Shown piece after piece: positions 42,669 through 52,124 of a stretch of 64,000 nt of DNA. The DNA lies in contig NZ_VFOL01000001.1 in NCBI RefSeq assembly GCF_006716065.1, forward strand, positions 3,968,001 to 4,032,000. Direction: 5' to 3'. The stretch comes from Salinispora arenicola. GTDB lineage: Bacteria > Actinomycetota > Actinomycetes > Mycobacteriales > Micromonosporaceae. The position numbers were made by a program, and so were the translations under genes. The first letter of the stretch is position 1. Each line of letters opens with the position of its first letter. Under the pieces are notes generated by a model that made no database searches, was not told the origin of the DNA, and worked only from the letters and a program-made list of their open reading frames with translations.

Positions 42669-43474
42669 ACCGTGGCCGGGATCGCGGCACGGTGACGGGC
42701 GGCCGGCACGACCAGCGGGGTGCCGGTCTCCGGGTCGTCGATGACCCGGCAGGGCAGGCCGAACACCTCCTCGACGAGCGCGGCGGTGACCACCGTCTCG
42801 GGCGGGCCGGTGGCGACCACCTGTCCGTCGCGCATCGCGATCAGGTGGGTGGCGTAGCGAGCGGCGTGGTTCAGGTCGTGCAGCACCGCGACCAATGTGC
42901 GGCCCTCCTGAGCGTGTAGCCGGGCGCAGAGGTCGAGGATCTCGATCTGGTGGGCGATGTCCAGGTACGTGGTGGGTTCGTCGAGGAGAAGCAGCGGGGT
43001 CTGCTGGGCGAGGGCCATGGCGAGCCAGACCCGTTGCCGCTGCCCGCCGGAGAGTTCGGCCACCGGACGGTCGGCGAGGTCGGTGACGCCGGTGGCGGCC
43101 ATCGACTCGGCGACCACCCGTTCGTCCTCGCGGGACCACTGCCGCAGCAGCCCCTGGTGCGGGTATCGGCCTCGGGACACGAGTTCGGCCACGGCGATGC
43201 CGTCCGGGGCGATCGACGACTGCGGCAGTAGGCCGAGGGTCTTCGCGACGTCCCGGGCGGGGCGCCGGTGGATGTCCGTCCCGTCCAGCAGGACCGCACC
43301 GACGGTCGGCCGGAGCAGCCGCGACAGGGCCCGCAGCAGAGTGGACTTGCCGCACGCGTTCGGGCCGATGACCACGGTGAACGAGTTGTCGGGCACATCG
43401 ACGGTCAGCTCGCGGGAAATGGTCCGCCGTTCGTAGGCCAGGGTCATCGTGTTACCGCGTAGCCGGGACCGCAT
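42665..43474 (-). CDS. Ferric-siderophore ABC transporter ATP-binding protein
   Basis: A 269-residue FepC/FecE-type ATPase: Walker A GPNACGKST, signature LSGGQRQR, Walker [13 protein letters not shown] and switch His in VLHDLNHA. It powers import through the two FecCD permeases encoded upstream. The ATG at 43474 follows GGAG; the frame upstream is open but lacks family sequence. It overlaps the acylase start by ATGA, putting uptake and acylase in one message. Confidence 0.95.
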   Translation of the reverse strand: MRSRLRGNTMTLAYERRTISRELTVDVPDNSFTVVIGPNACGKSTLLRALSRLLRPTVGAVLLDGTDIHRRPARDVAKTLGLLPQSSIAPDGIAVAELVSRGRYPHQGLLRQWSREDERVVAESMAATGVTDLADRPVAELSGGQRQRVWLAMALAQQTPLLLLDEPTTYLDIAHQIEILDLCARLHAQEGRTLVAVLHDLNHAARYATHLIAMRDGQVVATGPPETVVTAALVEEVFGLPCRVIDDPETGTPLVVPAARHRAAIPATV

Positions 43475-43503
43475 CGTCGGTGCTCCGTTCTCGTCTGTCG
43501 TCG

Positions 43504-44532
43504 TCACAGCCGGCCCGCCCGACGCTCGGCTGCCAGTAGCCAGATCAGGTACCCACCGCCCAGTAAACCGGTTACCACGCCCACCGGCAGCTGCTGGCCC
43601 GGGATGGCGCGTTGGGCGACCTGGTCGGCGACGACCAACAGCAGCGCCCCGAGCAGCGCCGAGGGCAGCAGGTTCGGGCCGGGCGCGCGGGTGAGCCGCC
43701 GGGCCAGGTGCGGCGCGGTGAGCGCCACGAAGTTGACCGGGCCGGCGGCGGCCGAGGCGAGGGAGACCAGCAGCACGGCCGCTCCGAGCAGCGCCAGCCG
43801 CAGCCGCTGCACCGGCACGCCGAGCGCGCTGGCGGCGTCGTCCCCCATCTCCATGAGCCGCAGCGCCGGACCCGCGCCGGCCAACACCGCCGGCCCGAGC
43901 ACGGTGAGGGCGACCAGGACGGGTAGGGCGTGTGTCCAGCCCCGGCCGTCGAGACTGCCGGTGAGCCAGAGAACGGCCCGGGCGGCATCCATCAGCGGGG
44001 CGCGGGTGAGCAGCCACCCGTTGACCCCGGTGAGGATGGCGGCGACCCCGATGCCGGCCAGCACGAGCCGGTAGCCGTGTACGCCGCGTCGCCAGGCGAT
44101 CACGTACACCAGCAGGCCGGTGGCGAATCCGCTGACGGCGGCGGCGCCGGAGAGCATCGCGCTGGTGCCACCGACGACGATCACCACGAGCGCGCCGGTG
44201 GCCGCGCCCTGGGTGAAGCCGAGCAGGTCGGGACTGCCGAGGGGATTGCGGACCAGGGTCTGGAAGACCGCGCCGGCCAGGGCCAGCGCGGCACCGACCG
44301 CGATGGCGGTGGCGAGGCGGGGCAGCCGCAGTTCGTGGACGACGAATTCCTCCGCGGCGGTACCGCCGCCGGTCAGCGTGCGGAGCACGTCGGCGGCGCT
44401 CATCGGGTAGTCGCCGCTGCCCAGCGCCAGCACACCCACGGCCAGGGTGAGCAGCACGCAGGTCACGCCGACGGCGAGCGAGCGGGGGCGCAGCCGCAGC
44501 GACACACCGCCGGGGGTACGTACGACGATCAT
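43504..44532 (-). CDS. FecCD-family iron-siderophore permease
   Basis: A 342-residue permease with about ten helices. Family blocks: HELRLPRLATAIAVGAALA, FQTLVRNPLGSPDLLGFTQG (loop contacting the ATPase is LGVPVQRLRL near 240) and APHLARRLTRA. The ATG at 44532 overlaps the upstream permease stop. Together the two permeases form the heterodimeric channel for ferrioxamine-type siderophores delivered by the binding protein encoded divergently. Confidence 0.93.
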   Translation of the reverse strand: MIVVRTPGGVSLRLRPRSLAVGVTCVLLTLAVGVLALGSGDYPMSAADVLRTLTGGGTAAEEFVVHELRLPRLATAIAVGAALALAGAVFQTLVRNPLGSPDLLGFTQGAATGALVVIVVGGTSAMLSGAAAVSGFATGLLVYVIAWRRGVHGYRLVLAGIGVAAILTGVNGWLLTRAPLMDAARAVLWLTGSLDGRGWTHALPVLVALTVLGPAVLAGAGPALRLMEMGDDAASALGVPVQRLRLALLGAAVLLVSLASAAAGPVNFVALTAPHLARRLTRAPGPNLLPSALLGALLLVVADQVAQRAIPGQQLPVGVVTGLLGGGYLIWLLAAERRAGRL

Positions 44533-45629
44533 GGTCGCCCCACCCGTCCACGTAGCACCAGCCAGAGAAAGAGCGGCCCACCCAGCACGGAGGTGACCAT
44601 GCCGACCTGGAGTTCGCCGGGGCGACTGAGCACCCGGCCGAGCACGTCGGCGCCGAGCAGGAGCACTGGTGCGAGCACGGCGCAGTAGGGCAGCAGCCAA
44701 CGCAGGTCCGGCCCGGTCAGCGCACGTACCAGGTGTGGAATCAGCAGCCCGACGAAGATGATCGGTCCGCAGGCGGCGGTGGCGGCGCCGCAGAGCAGGG
44801 TGACCGCCGCGATGACCGCGCCCCGGATCAGCGCCGGCCGCGCGCCCAACGCCCGCGCGGTGTCGTCGCCGAGGGCGAGGGCGTTCAGCGGGCGGGCCAC
44901 GGCGAGCGCGAGCAGCAGCCCTGCCGCGATGAACGGCGCCACCGTGCCGACGATGGTCAGCTCGGCGGTGGCCAGCGACCCCACCGTCCAGAACCGCAAC
45001 CGTTCCAGCGAGGCGGTGTCGAGCAGCATGACCGCGCTCACGTACGAGTAGAGGGTGGCGTTGATCGCGGCGCCGGCGAGCGCCAGTCGCGCGGGGGTGG
45101 CGCCGCGTCCACCGCCGACGACGTATCCGGCGGCGGTGACGGCGGCAGCACCGATCAGCGCGAACCAGACCTGTCCGTGCAGACCCGCGACACCGGCGAC
45201 GGCCGTGCCGGTGACCACCGCGGCCGAGGCACCGGCGTTGATGCCGAGTAGTCCCGGGTCGGCGAGCGGGTTACGGGTGAGGGCCTGCATGATCGCGCCG
45301 GCCACGCCGAGGGCGGTCCCGGCGAGCAGGCCGAGCAGCGTGCGCGGCAGCCGCATCTGGTGGACGACGGTGTATTCGTCCGCCGCGGGGTCGAGCAGGC
45401 CGGGCCAGACGTCGGCGAGGGGAAGTGCCTTCGCTCCGACGGCGATGCTGAGCACCACGATGGCGGCGAGCAGGACCACGGCGGCGGCGAGGCCGGTGGC
45501 GCGGGTGGCGGGGCGACCGCGCGGGATGGGGTGCGCCGGAACCGCTCGGACAGCGGACGGCGGTGGGTGGGTGACGGACAGTGTGAACTCCGAAGTGGTG
45601 CGAAACGCCGGGGCCGGACTTGACAGCAA
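44529..45629 (-). CDS. FecCD-family iron-siderophore permease, unusual start
   Basis: A permease of up to 366 residues: HQMRLPRTLLGLLAGTALG, MQALTRNPLADPGLLGINAG, and IPHLVRALTGPDLRWLLP are the family blocks. No ATG or GTG exists before the first membrane helix. Candidates are TTG at 45629, which lies within the shared promoter and would need a nearly leaderless message, and CTG at 45581, which has GGAG six bases before it. The gene is the first of the iron-controlled left arm. Confidence 0.9.
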   Translation of the reverse strand: MLSSPAPAFRTTSEFTLSVTHPPPSAVRAVPAHPIPRGRPATRATGLAAAVVLLAAIVVLSIAVGAKALPLADVWPGLLDPAADEYTVVHQMRLPRTLLGLLAGTALGVAGAIMQALTRNPLADPGLLGINAGASAAVVTGTAVAGVAGLHGQVWFALIGAAAVTAAGYVVGGGRGATPARLALAGAAINATLYSYVSAVMLLDTASLERLRFWTVGSLATAELTIVGTVAPFIAAGLLLALAVARPLNALALGDDTARALGARPALIRGAVIAAVTLLCGAATAACGPIIFVGLLIPHLVRALTGPDLRWLLPYCAVLAPVLLLGADVLGRVLSRPGELQVGMVTSVLGGPLFLWLVLRGRVGRP

Positions 45630-45654
45630 TTTAGGTTAGGTTAGCCTAACCCCG
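45620..45654. promoter_or_regulatory. Divergent iron-regulated promoter with DtxR/IdeR box
   Basis: TTGACA (45620-45625) and TAGCCT (45642-45647) are 16 bp apart, the same geometry as at 23286. The iron box at 45636-45654 has the perfect core GGTTAG-C-CTAACC and matches 16 of 19 consensus positions; a partly overlapping TTAGGTTAGG (45631-45640) may form a second half-box. The box lies between the binding-protein gene and the permease gene, so both arms of the locus should respond to iron through DtxR/IdeR. Confidence 0.9.
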
Positions 45655-45693
45655 CTGTCCATGGTCACCGCGACCCCGACCGAAAGATCTAAC

Positions 45694-46725
45694 ATGTCGC
45701 AAGCCTTGCCCGCCCGTCGACTCTCCCGTCGTGGCCTGCTCGCCGCCGCCGGCGGTGTCAGCCTGGCCGCCCTCCTCGCCGGCTGCGGCAGCGAGGACAC
45801 CGACACCCCCGCCGCCAGTGCCAGCTCCGGCCCATGGTCCTTCACCGACGACCGAGGCGAGAAACTGTCCGCCGACACCCCTCCCACCCGAGTCGTCGCG
45901 TTCACCGGTGTGGCCGCGGCGCTTGTCGACTTCGGCGTCGACGAGCAGATCGTCGGCGTGTTCGGCGAGACCACCCGCGCCGATGGCAGCAAGGACCCGC
46001 AGGCCGGGGACCTGAACGTGGAGAGTGTCGAGATCCTGGGTAACACCTGGGGCGAGTTCAACCTGGAGAAGTACGTCGGCCTGAGCCCCGAGCTGCTGGT
46101 CACGCACATGTACGACCCCGACGCGCTCTGGTACGTGCCGGACGAGAGCAAGGACAAGATCGTTCCTCTCGCCCCCGTCGCGGCGATCACCACCGCCCGG
46201 GTGCCGATGACCAAACCCATCGAACGGTACGCGCAGCTCGCCGAGTCCCTCGGCGCGGACCTGTCCGCACCCGCCGTCACCGACGCGAAGGCCCGCTTCG
46301 AAGCCGCCGCCGAATCGGTCCGTCACGCCGTCAAGGCCAACCCGGGCATCAAGGTGATGGCCTGCTCCGGCAGCCCCGACCTGTTCTACGTGTCCAACCC
46401 GAAGGTCAGCACCGACCTGATGTACTTCGCCGATTTGGGCGTCGACCTCGTGGTACCCACGAAGCTGGAGGCGGGCGACTACTTCGAGGCGCTCAGCTGG
46501 GAGAACGCCGACAAGTTCCCGGCCGACCTGATCCTGCTCGACAACCGCAGCACCGCGCTGCAGGCCAAGGACCTCGCCGCCAAGCCCACCTGGGCACAGC
46601 TACCGGCCGTGGCGGCCAACCAGGTCACCGCGTGGGACGCCGTGCCCCGCTTCTCGTACGCCGGCGCCGCTCCGCTGCTGGAGGACCTGGCCACCGCGAT
46701 CAAGGGTGCGAAGAAGGTCAGCTGA
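45694..46725 (+). CDS. Ferric-siderophore substrate-binding lipoprotein (DesE-like)
   Basis: A 343-residue binding protein. The N-terminus has a twin-arginine-like motif (RRLSRRGLLAAAGG) and the lipobox LLAGC, so it is probably a Tat-exported lipoprotein. FTDDRGEKLSADTPPTRVVAF opens the periplasmic-binding fold of the FhuD/FepB class. It would capture ferrioxamines for the permeases encoded divergently. ATG at 45694 gives a normal signal-peptide length; an ATG at 45661 is also in frame. A strong hairpin follows the stop. Confidence 0.93.
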   Translation: MSQALPARRLSRRGLLAAAGGVSLAALLAGCGSEDTDTPAASASSGPWSFTDDRGEKLSADTPPTRVVAFTGVAAALVDFGVDEQIVGVFGETTRADGSKDPQAGDLNVESVEILGNTWGEFNLEKYVGLSPELLVTHMYDPDALWYVPDESKDKIVPLAPVAAITTARVPMTKPIERYAQLAESLGADLSAPAVTDAKARFEAAAESVRHAVKANPGIKVMACSGSPDLFYVSNPKVSTDLMYFADLGVDLVVPTKLEAGDYFEALSWENADKFPADLILLDNRSTALQAKDLAAKPTWAQLPAVAANQVTAWDAVPRFSYAGAAPLLEDLATAIKGAKKVS

Positions 46726-46730
46726 CCGCC

Positions 46731-46760
46731 GTCCCGGCCGGCGACGTCACCGGCCGGGAC
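46731..46760 (+). terminator. Strong intra-operon hairpin between binding-protein gene and desA
   Basis: GTCCCGGCCGG (46731-46741) and CCGGCCGGGAC (46750-46760) form an 11-bp perfect stem with an 8-base loop, starting 6 bp after the stop codon. No separate promoter or iron box was seen between it and desA, 98 bp further on, so the hairpin may be a partial terminator or an mRNA-stabilising end that gives more binding-protein transcript than biosynthetic transcript. Confidence 0.6.
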
Positions 46761-46858
46761 ACCACCCGTATCCCGAACCGCAACCGCCGTCAGCGCACCG
46801 TGCACGGCGGACGGTGGCGGCTGCCCGCATTCGGACGCCACGAACGTGAGGATCGCGT

Positions 46859-48451
46859 ATGACCCTGCCCGCAGACCCCGTGCCGCTCGACGGAAAGCCC
46901 ACCCCAGCCCGCCCCGACGCCCTGTCCACCTCGGTGGGAACCGTTGCCGCCGCCCAGGCGTACCTGCTCGCCGACGGCTCGGTCGACCGCTACCGACAGG
47001 TGCTCGCCGACGGGGTGGACCGGGTGGCCCGTCGGGTCGCCGCGGTCGACCGGCCCTTCACCGGGATCGCCCCGGACGAACTGGCCCCGCTCGTCGGTGA
47101 CATCGAGCTCGACCGGCCACTCGGTGACCACGGTACTGCCCTGGACGAGTTGGACGAGGTGTGGCTACGCGACGCGGTCTGGTTCCACCACCCCCGTTCC
47201 CTGGCCCACCTCAACTGTCCGGTGGCCATCCCCGCGCTGCTCGGCGAGGCGATGCTCACCGCGGTCAACCCGTCGCTGGACACCTGGGACCAGAGCGCCG
47301 GCGCCACCTTCATCGAACGCCGGCTGATCGGGTGGACGGCCACCCGCGTCGGGCTCGGTCCGAGCGCCGACGGGGTCTTCACCAGCGGTGGAACCCAGTC
47401 CAACCTGCACGCCCTGCTGCTGGCCCGGGAAGAGGCCATGGCCCAGGTCACCGACGCCGACGCCCGCGCCGTGCTGCTGTCCCGGCTGCGGATCCTCACC
47501 TCCACCGCCGGGCACTTCAGCGTGCAGAAGGCCGCGAAACTGCTCGGACTCGCGCCGGACGCGGTGGTCACCGTCGAGACCGACGCGGCGCGGCGGATGT
47601 GCCCGCAGGCGCTGGGCCGGGAACTGGACCGCTGCCGACGCGCCGACCTGCCGGTGATGGCGGTGGTCGCCACCGCCGGCACCACCGACTTCGGCACCAT
47701 CGACCCGTTGCCGGAGATCGCCCGGCGCTGCGCCGCAGCGGGAGTCTGGCTGCACGTCGACGCGGCGTACGGCTGCGGCCTGCTGGTCTCGCCGACCCGC
47801 CGGCACCTGCTGGACGGCATCGAGCAAGCCGACTCGTTGACCGTCGACTACCACAAGTCCTTCTTCCAGCCGGTGAGCTCCAGCGCGATACTGGTCCAGG
47901 ACACCCGGGTACTGCGCCACGCCACCTACCACGCCGACTACCTGAACCCGGCCCGGGCCGCCGCCGAGCGCATCCCGAACCAGGTGGACAAGAGTCTGCA
48001 GACCACGCGCCGGTTCGACGCGCTGAAGCTGTGGTTGACCCTGCGGGTGATGGGCCCGGACGCCATCGGCGCACTCTTCGACGAGGTCTGTGCCCGGGCC
48101 GACGATGCCTGGGCTCTCGCCGACACCGACCCCCGCTTCGAGGTGGTCGCCCGCTCGCCGCTGAGCACCGTCGTCTTCCGCTGGTGCCCCACCGGCATCG
48201 CGCCGGAACTGGCCGACGAGGCCAACCGGCACGCCCGGAACCAGCTCACCGCCTCCGGGGCTGCCATGGTGGCCGGCACCACGGTCGACGGCCGGGCGCA
48301 CCTCAAGTTCACCCTGCTCAACCCCGCGACCACGAGTGCGGACGTGACCCTCGTGCTGGATCTGATCGCCGAACACGCCGGCCGGTACGCGCACGACCAC
48401 CCCCTCGGGCGGACCGATCGCACCGCCGACATGTCCTGCTCGGTTGTCTGA
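46859..48451 (+). CDS. desA: DesA, lysine decarboxylase of desferrioxamine synthesis
   Basis: A 530-residue group II PLP decarboxylase that converts lysine to cadaverine. GVFTSGGTQSNLHALLLAR is the substrate/cofactor segment, HVDAAYGCGLL carries Asp301, and Lys333 in DYHKSFFQP binds PLP. Length and order match DesA of Streptomyces. GAGGAT lies before the ATG. It is followed by desB (36 bp), desC and desD, giving the complete pathway from lysine to desferrioxamine. Confidence 0.95.
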   Translation: MTLPADPVPLDGKPTPARPDALSTSVGTVAAAQAYLLADGSVDRYRQVLADGVDRVARRVAAVDRPFTGIAPDELAPLVGDIELDRPLGDHGTALDELDEVWLRDAVWFHHPRSLAHLNCPVAIPALLGEAMLTAVNPSLDTWDQSAGATFIERRLIGWTATRVGLGPSADGVFTSGGTQSNLHALLLAREEAMAQVTDADARAVLLSRLRILTSTAGHFSVQKAAKLLGLAPDAVVTVETDAARRMCPQALGRELDRCRRADLPVMAVVATAGTTDFGTIDPLPEIARRCAAAGVWLHVDAAYGCGLLVSPTRRHLLDGIEQADSLTVDYHKSFFQPVSSSAILVQDTRVLRHATYHADYLNPARAAAERIPNQVDKSLQTTRRFDALKLWLTLRVMGPDAIGALFDEVCARADDAWALADTDPRFEVVARSPLSTVVFRWCPTGIAPELADEANRHARNQLTASGAAMVAGTTVDGRAHLKFTLLNPATTSADVTLVLDLIAEHAGRYAHDHPLGRTDRTADMSCSVV

Positions 48452-48487
48452 ACACGACCGTCCACGAACCCACGTCTGGAGGACCGC

Positions 48488-49774
48488 ATGACAACCCACG
48501 ACTTCATCGCGATCGGGCTGGGCCCGTACAACCTGGGCCTGGCTTGCCTGACCGAGCCGGTCTCCGAGCTGGACGGTCTGTTCCTGGAGGCCCGCGCCGA
48601 CGTCTCCTGGCACCCCGGCATGCTGCTGGAGTCCACCCGACTACAGACGCCGTTCCTCGCCGACCTGGTCACCTTCGCCGACCCCACCTCGCCGTACTCC
48701 TTCGTCAACTACCTAAAGGAGACCGGACGGCTCTACCCCTTCTACATTCGGGAGAGCTTCTTCCCGCTGCGGGTGGAGTACGACGCGTACTGTCGGTGGG
48801 CAGCGGCCCGGCTGCGGAACCTGCGCTTCGGACACACCGTCACCACCGTCGAGTACGACGAGGCCGAGGGCCTGTACGTGGTGCACGCGGACACCGCCAA
48901 CGGTCCGGTCGCCCACCGCGCCCGGCACCTGGTGCTCGGCACCGGTACCCCGCCGGACCTGCCCGCCGTGTGCCAGGGGCTCGGCGGGGACGCTATTCAC
49001 AACTCTCGCTACCTCGAGTGCCGTGACATGCTGCGAACCAAGCGGAGCATCACGATCGTCGGTAGTGGGCAGAGCGCCGCCGAGATCTACCACGAACTGC
49101 TCACCGACATCGACACCCACGGCTATCAGCTCACCTGGGTCACCCGCTCGCCTCGCTTCTTCCCGCTCGAATACACCAAGCTGACGTTGGAGATGACCTC
49201 ACCGGACTACGTGGACTACTTCCACGCCCTGCCGGAGGACACCCGCTACCGGCTCGAAGGCGAGCAGAAGGGACTACTCAAGGGGATCAACTCCGACCTC
49301 ATCAACAGCATCTTCGACCTGCTGTACGCGCGCAGCACCAACGGCCCGGTCCGCACCCGGCTGCTCACCAACACCGAGTTGGTCAGCGCCGCGTACGACG
49401 ATGGCACCTACACGTTGGGCCTGCGCCACCACGAACAGGGCCGCGACTTCACCCTCGACACCGAGGGCCTGGTGCTGGCCACCGGCTACCGGTTCCAGGT
49501 GCCGGCGTTCCTCGACGGGATCCGGGACCGGCTCCGCTGGGACACCCACGGCCGGCTCGACGTGGCCCGTAACTACAGCGTCGACCACACCGGACGGGAG
49601 ATCTTCCTCCAGAACGGCGGCACCCACACCCACAGCGTCACCTCACCCGACCTGGGCATGGGACCGTACCGCAACTCGTACCTCATCCGGGAACTGCTCG
49701 GGCGCGAGTACTACCCGGTGGAAAAGAGCGTCACCTTCCAGGAGTTCGGGGTTCCGGCGGCGGCAGACTCGTGA
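48488..49774 (+). CDS. desB: DesB, cadaverine N-monooxygenase
   Basis: A 428-residue flavin monooxygenase of the lysine/ornithine N-hydroxylase family. [16 protein letters not shown] is the FAD motif, [20 protein letters not shown] the conserved block after it, [16 protein letters not shown] the NADPH motif and [15 protein letters not shown] the family's ATGY segment. It hydroxylates one amine of cadaverine. GGAGG precedes the ATG. Its stop overlaps the desC start (GTGA). Confidence 0.96.
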   Translation: MTTHDFIAIGLGPYNLGLACLTEPVSELDGLFLEARADVSWHPGMLLESTRLQTPFLADLVTFADPTSPYSFVNYLKETGRLYPFYIRESFFPLRVEYDAYCRWAAARLRNLRFGHTVTTVEYDEAEGLYVVHADTANGPVAHRARHLVLGTGTPPDLPAVCQGLGGDAIHNSRYLECRDMLRTKRSITIVGSGQSAAEIYHELLTDIDTHGYQLTWVTRSPRFFPLEYTKLTLEMTSPDYVDYFHALPEDTRYRLEGEQKGLLKGINSDLINSIFDLLYARSTNGPVRTRLLTNTELVSAAYDDGTYTLGLRHHEQGRDFTLDTEGLVLATGYRFQVPAFLDGIRDRLRWDTHGRLDVARNYSVDHTGREIFLQNGGTHTHSVTSPDLGMGPYRNSYLIRELLGREYYPVEKSVTFQEFGVPAAADS

Positions 49775-50337
49775 CCGTGCACACCAGTCGGCATCCGGTC
49801 CTGGGCGAGTTCACGCTGCGCACCCTCGACCCGGAGGGGCACGCCCCGCTGCTGCACCGCTGGGTCACCCATCCGAAGGCGGCCTTCTGGTTGATGCAGG
49901 ACGCCGACGTGGCGCAGGTCGCCACCGAGTACCGGCGCATCGCCGACCACCCGCACCACGACGCGTACCTCGGGTGGCACGAGGGCGCGCCGGCGTTTCT
50001 CGCCGAACGCTACGACCCGGCCCACGTCGAACTCGTGGGCCGGTACGACGCCCGTCCCGGAGACGTCGGCATGCACTTCCTGTGTGCGCCCACCGAGACC
50101 CCCGTGCACGGATTCACCCAAGCCGTCATCACGACGGTGCTGGACTGGATCTTCGCCGACCCGGTCACCCAACGGGTCGTGGTGGAGCCGGACATCCGCA
50201 ACACCGCTGTCCACGCGCTGAATGCCGCCGTGGGCTTCCAGGTCGTCGGCCCGGTGGACCTGCCGGAGAAGACCGCCCTGCTGAGTATCTGCACCCGCGC
50301 GGCCTTCCGCGCCGCCACCCAAGGAGCACCCGCATGA
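49771..50337 (+). CDS. desC: DesC, N-hydroxycadaverine acyltransferase
   Basis: A 188-residue IucB-type [34 protein letters not shown] and [14 protein letters not shown] are family blocks; [20 protein letters not shown] binds acyl-CoA. It adds acetyl or succinyl groups to N-hydroxycadaverine, and DesC enzymes are known to accept other acyl-CoAs. It overlaps desB and desD by four bases at either end. A paralogue lies at the end of the uptake arm (40022-40597). Confidence 0.95.
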   Translation: MTVHTSRHPVLGEFTLRTLDPEGHAPLLHRWVTHPKAAFWLMQDADVAQVATEYRRIADHPHHDAYLGWHEGAPAFLAERYDPAHVELVGRYDARPGDVGMHFLCAPTETPVHGFTQAVITTVLDWIFADPVTQRVVVEPDIRNTAVHALNAAVGFQVVGPVDLPEKTALLSICTRAAFRAATQGAPA

Positions 50338-52124
50338 ATCCCGGCGACGCCGTCACGCACCTCACCCCGGAGCGCTGGGAGCGAGCCAACCGGTTGCTGG
50401 TGCGTAAGGCCCTCGCCGAGTTCGCCCACGAACGACTGCTCACCCCGCAGCCGATGGCGTCCGCACCGGGCCGCTACACGGTCCGCAGCGACGACGGCAC
50501 CGTCGAGTACCGCTTCACCGCCCGGCTGCTCGCCCTGAACCACTGGCAGATCGACCCGGACAGCATCACCCGGCACGGGGAGTCCGGGCAGTTGCCGCTC
50601 GACGCCGGCGACTTCTGCCTGGAGTTGCGCGGCGCACTCGGTCTGTCCGACCGGGTTCTGCCGGTCTACCTGGAGGAGATCACCGCCACCCTCGCCGGGA
50701 CCGCGTACAAGCTGGCCCGGGGAGGGCCGGCAGCGGAGAAGCTGGTCGCCGCCGACTTCCAGGCTGTGGAGGCGGCGATGACCGAGGGGCATCCCTGCTT
50801 TGTGGCCAACAACGGCCGGCTCGGGTTCGGCTCCGACGAGTACCACCGGTACGCGCCGGAGGCCGCCGCACCGGTGCGGCTGATCTGGCTCGCCGCCCAC
50901 CGCGACCACTCCACCTTCAGCTGCGCGGCGGACCTGGACTACGACACACTGATCCGCGCCGAGCTGGGCGAACAGACCCTGGCCCGGTTCGCCGCCACCC
51001 TGGCCGGACTTGGCCTGGACCTTGCCGACCACCACCTGATCCCGGTGCACCCCTGGCAGTGGCAGCACAAGCTGTCGGTCACCTTCGCCGGTGAGGTGGC
51101 CCGGCGGCACCTGGTCTGCCTCGGTGAGGGGCCGGACGACTACCGGGCCCAGCAGTCCATCCGGACCTTCTTCAACCTCACCGAACCGAGCCGGCACTAC
51201 GTGAAGACCGCGTTGTCCGTGCTGAACATGGGCTTCATGCGGGGCCTGTCGGCCGCCTACATGGCAGCCACCCCGGCCATCAACGACTGGCTGGCCGACC
51301 TGATCGACGGCGACGAGGTGTTCCGCGCGACTGGGCTGACCATCCTGCGTGAGCGGGCCGCGGTCGGCTACCGGCATCGGCAGTACGAGGCGGCGACCGA
51401 TCGCTACTCCCCGTATCGCAAGATGCTGGCGGCCCTGTGGCGGGAGAGCCCGGCGCGAGGGTTGGAACCGGGTCGGCGACTGGCCACCATGGCCTCGCTC
51501 CTGCACCTCGATCCGGACGGGCGCTCCCACACCGCCGCACTGATCGCCGCGTCCGGGCTCACCCCGGCCGCCTGGTTGCGTCACTACCTCGACGCCTACC
51601 TGGTGCCGTTGCTGCACGCCTTCTACGCGCACGACCTCGCGTTCATGCCGCACGGTGAGAACGTGATTCTGGTCCTGCACGACGGCGTGGTCGAGCGGGT
51701 GATCTTCAAGGACATCGCCGAGGAGATCGCGGTCCTGAGCGCCGACGCGCCGCTACCCCCGGCGGTGGAGCGGATCCGGGCGGATGTTCCCGAACACATG
51801 CGGCTACTGTCGATCTTCACCGATGTCGTCGACTGCTTCCTCCGGCATCTCAACGCGGTGCTGGTCGACGCGGAGGTTTGTACGGAGCAGACCTTCTGGC
51901 GGGCGGTCGCCGAATCCGCCGTGGGTTACCTGGACCGGGTGCCGCACCTGGCCGAGCGGGCCCGCCGGTACGACCTGTTCGCGCCCGAGTTCGCGTTGTC
52001 CTGCCTCAACCGGCTCCAACTGCGCGACAACCAGCAGATGGTCGACCTCGCCGACCCGGCTGGGGCGCTGCAACTCGTGGGGACGCTGGCCAACCCACTA
52101 GCCCCGTACCGCCCCGGTACCTGA
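50334..52124 (+). CDS. desD: DesD, NIS desferrioxamine synthetase
   Basis: A 596-residue NRPS-independent siderophore synthetase (IucA/IucC family). GHPCFVANNGRLGFGSDEY and HPWQWQHKL form the substrate and ATP site, and SIRTFFNLTEPSRHYVKTAL and MPHGENVILVLHDG are the other conserved blocks; the C-terminal FhuF-like part follows. It joins N-hydroxy-N-succinylcadaverine units by ATP-driven condensation to give desferrioxamines. AAGGAG precedes the ATG, which overlaps the desC stop. The stop codon lies in the first unit of a short tandem repeat. Confidence 0.96.
   Translation: MNPGDAVTHLTPERWERANRLLVRKALAEFAHERLLTPQPMASAPGRYTVRSDDGTVEYRFTARLLALNHWQIDPDSITRHGESGQLPLDAGDFCLELRGALGLSDRVLPVYLEEITATLAGTAYKLARGGPAAEKLVAADFQAVEAAMTEGHPCFVANNGRLGFGSDEYHRYAPEAAAPVRLIWLAAHRDHSTFSCAADLDYDTLIRAELGEQTLARFAATLAGLGLDLADHHLIPVHPWQWQHKLSVTFAGEVARRHLVCLGEGPDDYRAQQSIRTFFNLTEPSRHYVKTALSVLNMGFMRGLSAAYMAATPAINDWLADLIDGDEVFRATGLTILRERAAVGYRHRQYEAATDRYSPYRKMLAALWRESPARGLEPGRRLATMASLLHLDPDGRSHTAALIAASGLTPAAWLRHYLDAYLVPLLHAFYAHDLAFMPHGENVILVLHDGVVERVIFKDIAEEIAVLSADAPLPPAVERIRADVPEHMRLLSIFTDVVDCFLRHLNAVLVDAEVCTEQTFWRAVAESAVGYLDRVPHLAERARRYDLFAPEFALSCLNRLQLRDNQQMVDLADPAGALQLVGTLANPLAPYRPGT

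Noticed and set aside
45661..45693. Earlier ATG for the siderophore-binding lipoprotein
   Set aside because: In frame and only about 7 bases from the predicted transcript start, but it would lengthen the signal peptide by 11 polar residues; ATG at 45694 gives a normal Tat/lipoprotein signal. Not fully excluded.
47161..49026. 621-codon open frame over desA and desB
   Set aside because: The desA and desB frames have all family motifs; this frame is an Arg/His/Pro-rich shadow.
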